Shown here piece by piece: positions 6,027 through 9,334 of a stretch of DNA of 9,334 bases (position 1 is the first letter of the stretch; every line of letters starts with the position of its first letter). Under the pieces are notes generated by a model. It did not search any database and was not told the DNA's origin. It saw only the letters and a program-made list of their open reading frames with translations. Source of the DNA: Oceanospirillaceae bacterium (GTDB lineage Bacteria > Pseudomonadota > Gammaproteobacteria > Pseudomonadales > Balneatricaceae); contig JAGSHA010000100.1 of NCBI GenBank assembly GCA_023954795.1, positions 1 through 9,334 on the forward strand, in the 5' to 3' direction. The translations under genes and the position numbers were made by a program.

Positions 6027-6611
6027 ATGTCTACTGAAAGTCATCTTGCACAACTCGGGGTTACGATTGAGCAGGCACGTAACTTCATCATCGCAAACGT
6101 TCAAAATCCCTCAGTTATATTTAATGTAGCTAAGCAACATGGCATCACGAACCAAATGCTTGCCGAAATTTACGGTGGAGTTACAGCGGAAACCGTCCAG
6201 GCATTTTTTGATACCAAAGGAATTGATAGCAGCGAGTTAGACGTTGCGGATGATAATACCGATTCACCAAGTATCATCGGAACTTGGCATATGACAGAGG
6301 ATGCAGGTGAAGAAGGGGTTCATGAAGTTACTTTGATTTTCAACACCGACGGTACTTGGAGCATAGATGAGTCTTTAACCAATCCGTTAGATGAAGAGCA
6401 TAATGGCATCGAGTCGGGCACTTATGTATGGAATCCCGATACTGGGAGCGTGCAATTCAATATTCAAAATGATGAAAATGGATGGTTCGGTTTTTCAGAT
6501 GACGCGGATGAATCAGGTAGCGCTCTTGGGCATATTACCGTTAGTGAAGATTCGATAGTTGTTGTTGGTATAGGCAACTCGGAAGTAAATTTCGAGCTTA
6601 CAGGGGCCTAG
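6027..6611 (+). CDS. Small acidic two-domain protein, function unknown (C-terminal lipocalin-like beta domain)
   Basis: A 194-residue, strongly acidic protein without signal peptide or membrane segment. ATG 6027 is preferred over the in-frame GTG 6024 because AAGGAG (6015-6020) is 6 nt before the ATG. Residues 8-67 look all-helical (TIEQARNFIIANVQNPSVIF, VAKQHGITNQMLAEI, TAETVQAFF), a compact module I associate with hypothetical and large repeat proteins of marine Gammaproteobacteria, without a name. An acidic linker (68-80) leads to a beta-rich part: GTWHM (85-89), VTLIFNTDGTWSI (101-113), GTYVWNPDTGSVQFNI (131-146) and a C-terminal strand, resembling small lipocalin-like barrels. It is the only gene between two copies of the SRP RNA 3' end and reads in the same direction as ffs. 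I do not recognise its role. Confidence 0.75.
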   Translation: MSTESHLAQLGVTIEQARNFIIANVQNPSVIFNVAKQHGITNQMLAEIYGGVTAETVQAFFDTKGIDSSELDVADDNTDSPSIIGTWHMTEDAGEEGVHEVTLIFNTDGTWSIDESLTNPLDEEHNGIESGTYVWNPDTGSVQFNIQNDENGWFGFSDDADESGSALGHITVSEDSIVVVGIGNSEVNFELTGA

Positions 6612-6712
6612 AAGTCTCGTAGTTTATATAGACTGCGAATGTCTTCGGGGAACAACCCGTTGCTGGCTGGAAATTTATAGAGACAGCTAACAGTCTAGAT
6701 ATGTTGGACCTA

Positions 6713-6771
6713 GTCCCATAATTCATAGAATTATGAATAATCGAAACCAAACGTCGTTATGACGATGGGAC
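6713..6771 (+). other. Potential three-way-junction structure
   Basis: GTCCCAT (6713-6719) pairs with ATGGGAC (6765-6771). Inside are ATTCATA-GAAT-TATGAAT (6721-6738, 7-bp stem) and CGTC-GTTAT-GACG (6752-6764), the latter stacking directly on the closing stem. The arms nest without conflict. It sits three bases before the second ffs-end-like site. It may be a small structured RNA, a folded recombination site, or the 3' end of the upstream message; no known RNA family is recognised. Confidence 0.4.
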
Positions 6772-6774
6772 ATA

Positions 6775-6791
6775 GGGGCGCTCCCCAGTTT
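6775..6791 (+). repeat. SRP RNA 3' end-like site, copy 2
   Basis: GGGGCGCTCCCCAGTTT matches GGGGTCACCCCCAGTTT at the ffs 3' junction (5664-5680) at 13 of 17 positions, and like it is followed by a pyrimidine tract (TCTCTTTTTT). GGGG/CCCC can pair in both. It begins the second copy of the post-ffs block. Taken alone it would be weak; order and context support it. Confidence 0.5.
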
Positions 6792-6956
6792 ATCCTCTCT
6801 TTTTTCCTAAATTATTTCTGGCTTCTTTTCTGAAATTCTTAGTATTTGAACGCATGTTAGGTTCACATACTTGAATATCTCTGGCTAAAAACCTGTGTTT
6901 TGACAATTTAGACCCGAGGGGGGATCGTACGCGGTCATAGCTTGCTACTGGCTGAA
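6783..6956 (+). repeat. Degenerate duplicated intergenic block, copy B
   Basis: This contains CCCCAGTTT (6783-6791), GAACGCATG (6848-6856) and the 34-nt element (6923-6956), collinear with 5672-5860. Further short similarity may continue beyond it (GATTTTTTTGAGAG near 6998 versus GATGTTTTAGAGAG near 5923). In copy A a gene follows on the same strand. Here the following gene is on the opposite strand, so copy B may be the leader of a segment whose gene was lost or replaced. Confidence 0.6.
6923..6956 (+). other. Conserved 34-nt element, copy B
   Basis: This is the second copy of the element at 5827-5860, with the same length and five substitutions. Four fall in the six-base spacer between GATCGTACG and TAGCTTGCTA, and one follows TAGCTTGCTA. 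Both palindromic parts and the TGGCTGAA end are unchanged. Confidence 0.55.
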
Positions 6957-7103
6957 CGAGCTACTAATCACTTCATTACGCTTGAAGACAACATTCGATT
7001 TTTTTGAGAGCAGCGCGGATTGCCTGAGCACAGCATGTTGATTGAGATGAAGCGGATGAACTGTAGAAGGGGTATGTGCCGTTAATTTTGAAGGTATGGA
7101 AGG

Positions 7104-7148
7104 GTAGTCATAAGGTCCGCTGAACTATATTACGGGCCTTATGACTAC
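7104..7148. repeat. Long inverted repeat just downstream of the acyltransferase gene
   Basis: GTAGTCATAAGGTCC (7104-7118) and GGGCCTTATGACTAC (7134-7148) pair over 15 bp with a single G-U wobble and a 15-nt loop. It starts 9 nt beyond the acyltransferase stop codon, so on that message it would be a strong 3' hairpin. No T-run follows on the minus strand, so it is terminator-like rather than a standard intrinsic terminator. It could also mark the end of an inserted segment. Confidence 0.6.
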
Positions 7149-7157
7149 ATTGATTGT

Positions 7158-8231
7158 TTAGTCAGTTACGGCCATAGCGTGCTGCTTTTCCGTGCTCGAC
7201 ACTTTGAGTGTGCCGCTTTTTTCTGCTGAGGTATCCCTCTTCCGTGGTTTTAGACGCAATGCGCGTTGTTCGATCAGATGCCAGGACGCAATTGATAGAA
7301 GCAGTGTGACGACAGTACAGATAAGAATGTAGTTACTGATACCGATATCCGGATACAGGTGCACAATGGTTTGCTGCACGGGAAATGCATAGATGTATAT
7401 CCCGTATGAATAGTCGCCGGAAGATGTGAGCTTGCTGATCAGTGGAGATGACGCGATCCCGAACCCTATAACAGCGATAGGCAACAGGAAACGCATCATA
7501 ATGATAAGTTCCGCAGTGAAGCGCTCCATGCAAATGATGACGACAATCGCCAGCGTTACGAGCGTAATTGTAAAATGGCGCTGGAGATTAAAGGCGGCTA
7601 TGACACTGCCTATCGCAAAGAAGGTTCCATAGAAGCACAGCTGGCGTAGATCGGAACCGTAAAAAACGAACATCTCGGTTCTTTTGCCTGCCCAGAAGTA
7701 AGCCAAAGCGCATACGAGGATTGCTAGTGCGACGTAGGCCCATTTGCTGCGAAACACAAACGCGGTTGCTGCAAGTGCTACGTAAGCCATGAATTCAACT
7801 GGAAGGCTCCACAGAGAGCCGTTGACGGCATGTGGAATCGTGTTGTGTTCAAAGACCCCGGGCAGGGAATAGATAGGGTATAGAATAATATTGTTCAGAT
7901 AGAACAACGTATTCGGGTGACTGAAATACTCTGCCGCAGGCAGAGATGAAATGACGGGGCCAAGCACGAATATTGTCAGCAGAATACAAACAATCAGTCC
8001 CGGGAAAATGCGTAATGATCTACGCATGAAAAAGCGCAATAGGTGAGGGTCGCTTTCCCAGCTTTTGGTGACCAAAAAACCACTGATGGTAAAAAAGATA
8101 CACACGCCAAGAGGACCTAAGGGCAAAAAGGACATGAAATGCGGTTCAGGAATGCCGAGGAACTGGAATGAATGTCCAAAGAGGACCAGCCACGCAGCGA
8201 TCAGCCTGATAAAGTTAAAGTTGTTTTCCAT
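7158..8231 (-). CDS. Acyltransferase-3 (OafA/YrhL-type) membrane O-acyltransferase
   Basis: A 357-residue inner-membrane protein with about ten membrane segments. Family landmarks are clear: RLIAAWLVLFGH (Arg9 and His20, the conserved R...H of this family), TISGFLVTKSW then RRSLRIFPGL (the cytosolic SGF...R.RIxP motif), NGSLWSLPVEF, and a late SWHLIEQRAL. Such enzymes move acetyl or other acyl groups onto sugars of lipopolysaccharide O-antigen, exopolysaccharide, peptidoglycan or lipids; the acceptor cannot be read here. There is no C-terminal SGNH domain, only a 38-residue hydrophilic tail. The ATG at 8229-8231 has AAGGG 5 nt upstream. It stands alone, on the strand opposite ffs, between the second and third copies of the ffs-end-like site, and has no sugar-polymer genes beside it, which fits a cargo gene. 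Reading frame and motifs look intact. Confidence 0.9.
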   Translation of the reverse strand: MENNFNFIRLIAAWLVLFGHSFQFLGIPEPHFMSFLPLGPLGVCIFFTISGFLVTKSWESDPHLLRFFMRRSLRIFPGLIVCILLTIFVLGPVISSLPAAEYFSHPNTLFYLNNIILYPIYSLPGVFEHNTIPHAVNGSLWSLPVEFMAYVALAATAFVFRSKWAYVALAILVCALAYFWAGKRTEMFVFYGSDLRQLCFYGTFFAIGSVIAAFNLQRHFTITLVTLAIVVIICMERFTAELIIMMRFLLPIAVIGFGIASSPLISKLTSSGDYSYGIYIYAFPVQQTIVHLYPDIGISNYILICTVVTLLLSIASWHLIEQRALRLKPRKRDTSAEKSGTLKVSSTEKQHAMAVTD

Positions 8232-8283
8232 AATTACCCTTGTCTTTGGGGACTTTCGAGCGGTTGGTTGGACGCGATCTGCA

Positions 8284-8300
8284 CTAGACGCAGAGTCTAG
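8284..8300. repeat. Inverted repeat in the acyltransferase leader
   Basis: CTAGAC-GCAGA-GTCTAG, a perfect 6-bp stem with a 5-nt loop, lies between the candidate promoter and the acyltransferase start. It may be an operator or a leader hairpin; no known element is recognised. Confidence 0.35.
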
Positions 8301-8326
8301 GTGGAAGCCTTGCTGGAATGGGCGAA

Positions 8327-8356
8327 ATGATCTCGTTACAAGAGTGCTGTTGTCAA
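8327..8356 (-). promoter_or_regulatory. Candidate promoter of the acyltransferase gene
   Basis: On the minus strand a perfect TTGACA (8351-8356) is followed after 18 nt by GATCAT (8327-8332), four of six matches to the -10 consensus. The leader would be about 90 nt. The gene-free stretch 8232-8547 otherwise holds the inverted repeat at 8284-8300, a G-run at 8364-8370, and the ffs-end copy with its hairpin at 8395-8440; nothing is evident in 8445-8547. Confidence 0.4.
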
Positions 8357-8394
8357 CCCGTCGCGGGGGGATAACTAAGTTTTGTCTAGAGTAT

Positions 8395-8440
8395 AAAAGA
8401 GGGTGTAGCGGGTGGGGTCACCTTCGGTTCACCCTCTTTT
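8395..8440. terminator. Bidirectional intrinsic terminator enclosing the ffs-end copy
   Basis: AAAAGAGGGTG (8395-8405) and CACCCTCTTTT (8430-8440) form a perfect 11-bp stem with a 24-nt loop. On the plus strand it is followed by TGTTTTC, giving a clear T-tract; on the minus strand the right arm itself ends in TTTT, then ATAC. It lies 108 nt past the stop of the minus-strand gene at 8548, which it could terminate. Most of the ffs-end repeat forms the loop. Confidence 0.65.
8401..8422 (+). repeat. SRP RNA 3' end, copy 3
   Basis: These 22 nt match the last bases of ffs (5651-5672) at 19 of 22 positions, including 12 consecutive identical bases, GGTGGGGTCACC. The following GGTTCACCCTCTTTTTG also resembles the ffs flank AGTTTCCCTCCTTTG. 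The sites are in direct orientation 2,750 nt apart, as expected for the far end of DNA inserted at the 3' end of an RNA gene. Confidence 0.7.
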
Positions 8441-8547
8441 TGTTTTCTGCATGCATCCCTTTAGCGTTCCAATTTCGGGACATGCTCTACATATTCTAAA
8501 GAACGCGCCAAGAGTACATTTTTGTCCGACGAATAAATCCATGCTGG

Positions 8548-9303
8548 TTATATAAAGAACAGCAGTTTGATGGCGCTAATCAGTGGGACAGTTACCATTA
8601 GCAGCTTCAGATACTTATGCTTGGAGCGATGCATGATTCCCGCGCCGAGATATGCACCGAGAATGTTGCCAATCATCATAGACAGTCCTAACGTCCACCA
8701 GACGTACCCACCGAAGATTAGCATCGTCAGGGCAGTGGTATTGATGACGACCATCATCGGTTTACTGTTGGTGACCGCTTGCTTCAGGTTGTAGCCACGA
8801 AAAGCGGTGAAAGCACTGATAACCATCGGACCTGTGCCGGGGCCGAATAGGCCACCATAAAACCCAGCGCTGCTGCCTATCGTTGAGTGGAATAACCAGC
8901 TGGGAATTTTAGCGTTCTTTTGATCTTTTTTTACACGTGGAAGCAGTGCCATGTAGAGTGCGATACCGATCATTAAGTAGGGGATAACCTGTTCCAGTTT
9001 CCCGGTTGATGACAGGTGTTGCAGAAAGCTCACGCCGAGACAGGTCGTGATCAATGCAAAGATCAGGGCGGGCCAGTTGCTTCGCAGATCAAGAAAGCCA
9101 GTGCGAAGATAGTGCAGGGATGACGTTAAAGTTCCAGCGGTATTTTGGAGCTTGTTAATTGCTATGGCATTGATGGGTGGAACGCCCGCCATTAGCAGTA
9201 CAGGGACCATTAACATACCGCCACCACCGGCAATCGCATTCAGTATGCCGGTAAAGAATGAAGTGATAATTAGAATGATAAAGAGTGTCGTGGATATCTC
9301 CAT
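8548..9303 (-). CDS. TSUP (TauE/SafE/YfcA-like) family membrane transporter
   Basis: A 251-residue inner-membrane protein with about eight membrane segments. The N-terminal signature (ITSFFTGILNAIAGGGGMLM followed by PPINAIAINKLQNTAGTL) and the matching second half (GFYGGLFGPGTGPM then LKQAVTNSKPM) show the two-fold repeat of the TSUP family, which exports or imports sulphur-containing anions such as sulphite, sulphoacetate or thiosulphate, or other small organic anions. The overall form is closest to YfcA; the substrate is not readable. Length is typical and the frame intact. The ATG at 9301-9303 has only a weak purine stretch (GAGAAA) upstream. A perfect 10-bp palindrome CTCATATGAG (9313-9322) lies just upstream and could be a regulatory site. 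The terminator at 8395-8440 probably ends its transcript. Confidence 0.9.
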   Translation of the reverse strand: MEISTTLFIILIITSFFTGILNAIAGGGGMLMVPVLLMAGVPPINAIAINKLQNTAGTLTSSLHYLRTGFLDLRSNWPALIFALITTCLGVSFLQHLSSTGKLEQVIPYLMIGIALYMALLPRVKKDQKNAKIPSWLFHSTIGSSAGFYGGLFGPGTGPMVISAFTAFRGYNLKQAVTNSKPMMVVINTTALTMLIFGGYVWWTLGLSMMIGNILGAYLGAGIMHRSKHKYLKLLMVTVPLISAIKLLFFI

Positions 9304-9334
9304 ATTGGGTTTCTCATATGAGTTACGTTCGGGG

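Larger units (their letters stand above)
6612..7157. other. Gene-free accessory stretch with several inverted repeats
   Basis: No convincing gene lies in these 546 nt. They hold a weak stem AGTCT/AGACT (6613-6617/6629-6633), CGGG/CCCG (6646-6649/6656-6659), a three-armed structure at 6713-6771, the second ffs-end-like site at 6775-6791, the copy of the post-ffs block to 6956, and a long inverted repeat at 7104-7148. The stretch looks like joined ends of inserted segments. Confidence 0.6.

Noticed and set aside
7035..7085. Tiny 16-codon frame after copy B of the repeat
   Set aside because: No Shine-Dalgarno, very short and not similar to the gene after copy A; not enough to call a gene remnant.
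5651..8440. A complete integrative element with its own recombinase
   Set aside because: No integrase, transposase or replication gene is encoded between the ffs-end copies.
9313..9322. Palindrome CTCATATGAG upstream of the TSUP gene as a definite operator
   Set aside because: A single 10-bp palindrome near the window edge without a second copy or a recognisable promoter; noted in the gene entry only.

Overview
The window looks like a chromosomal segment of a free-living, probably marine, gammaproteobacterium. The pointers are an E. coli-like homoprotocatechuate (hpa/hpc) pathway gene and its MarR regulator, a DUF3422 membrane protein, a gammaproteobacterial 4.5S (SRP) RNA gene, and intermediate GC. 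Genus cannot be fixed from the sequence alone.

Left part (1-1642): the minus strand carries hpaR (repressor) and then hpaD (homoprotocatechuate 2,3-dioxygenase, cut by the window edge). A candidate promoter and AT-rich operator lie between them, and a related motif sits at the hpaR promoter. The rest of the aromatic-acid operon would lie beyond position 1. Middle part (1769-5505): a plus-strand DUF3422 gene converges on a minus-strand polytopic transporter-like protein of unknown function, with a strong hairpin between them. Upstream of the latter is a LysR-type regulator on the same strand. The start region of the transporter-like gene carries paired TTAACAT motifs resembling those at the hpaD promoter, so it may share regulation with it.

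Right part (5478-9334): the SRP RNA gene ffs reads rightwards from a promoter interleaved with the LysR gene start. Beyond it is a mosaic accessory stretch. The 3' end of ffs recurs at about 8401-8422 (19 of 22 bases match) and, more weakly, at 6775-6791. These three sites delimit two segments with one gene each: a small acidic two-domain protein of unknown function (6027-6611) and an acyltransferase-3 membrane enzyme (7158-8231). The intergenic DNA following ffs is repeated in degenerate form after the small gene, including a 34-nt element that matches at 29 of 34 positions. Several inverted repeats occupy the non-coding DNA. After the last ffs-end copy comes a TSUP-family membrane protein on the minus strand, which may be the original neighbour. 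No integrase or transposase is in the window.

The most interesting reading is that the 3' end of the SRP RNA gene has served as a repeated insertion site for small single-gene segments. The repeats are seen directly; the insertion mechanism is inference.
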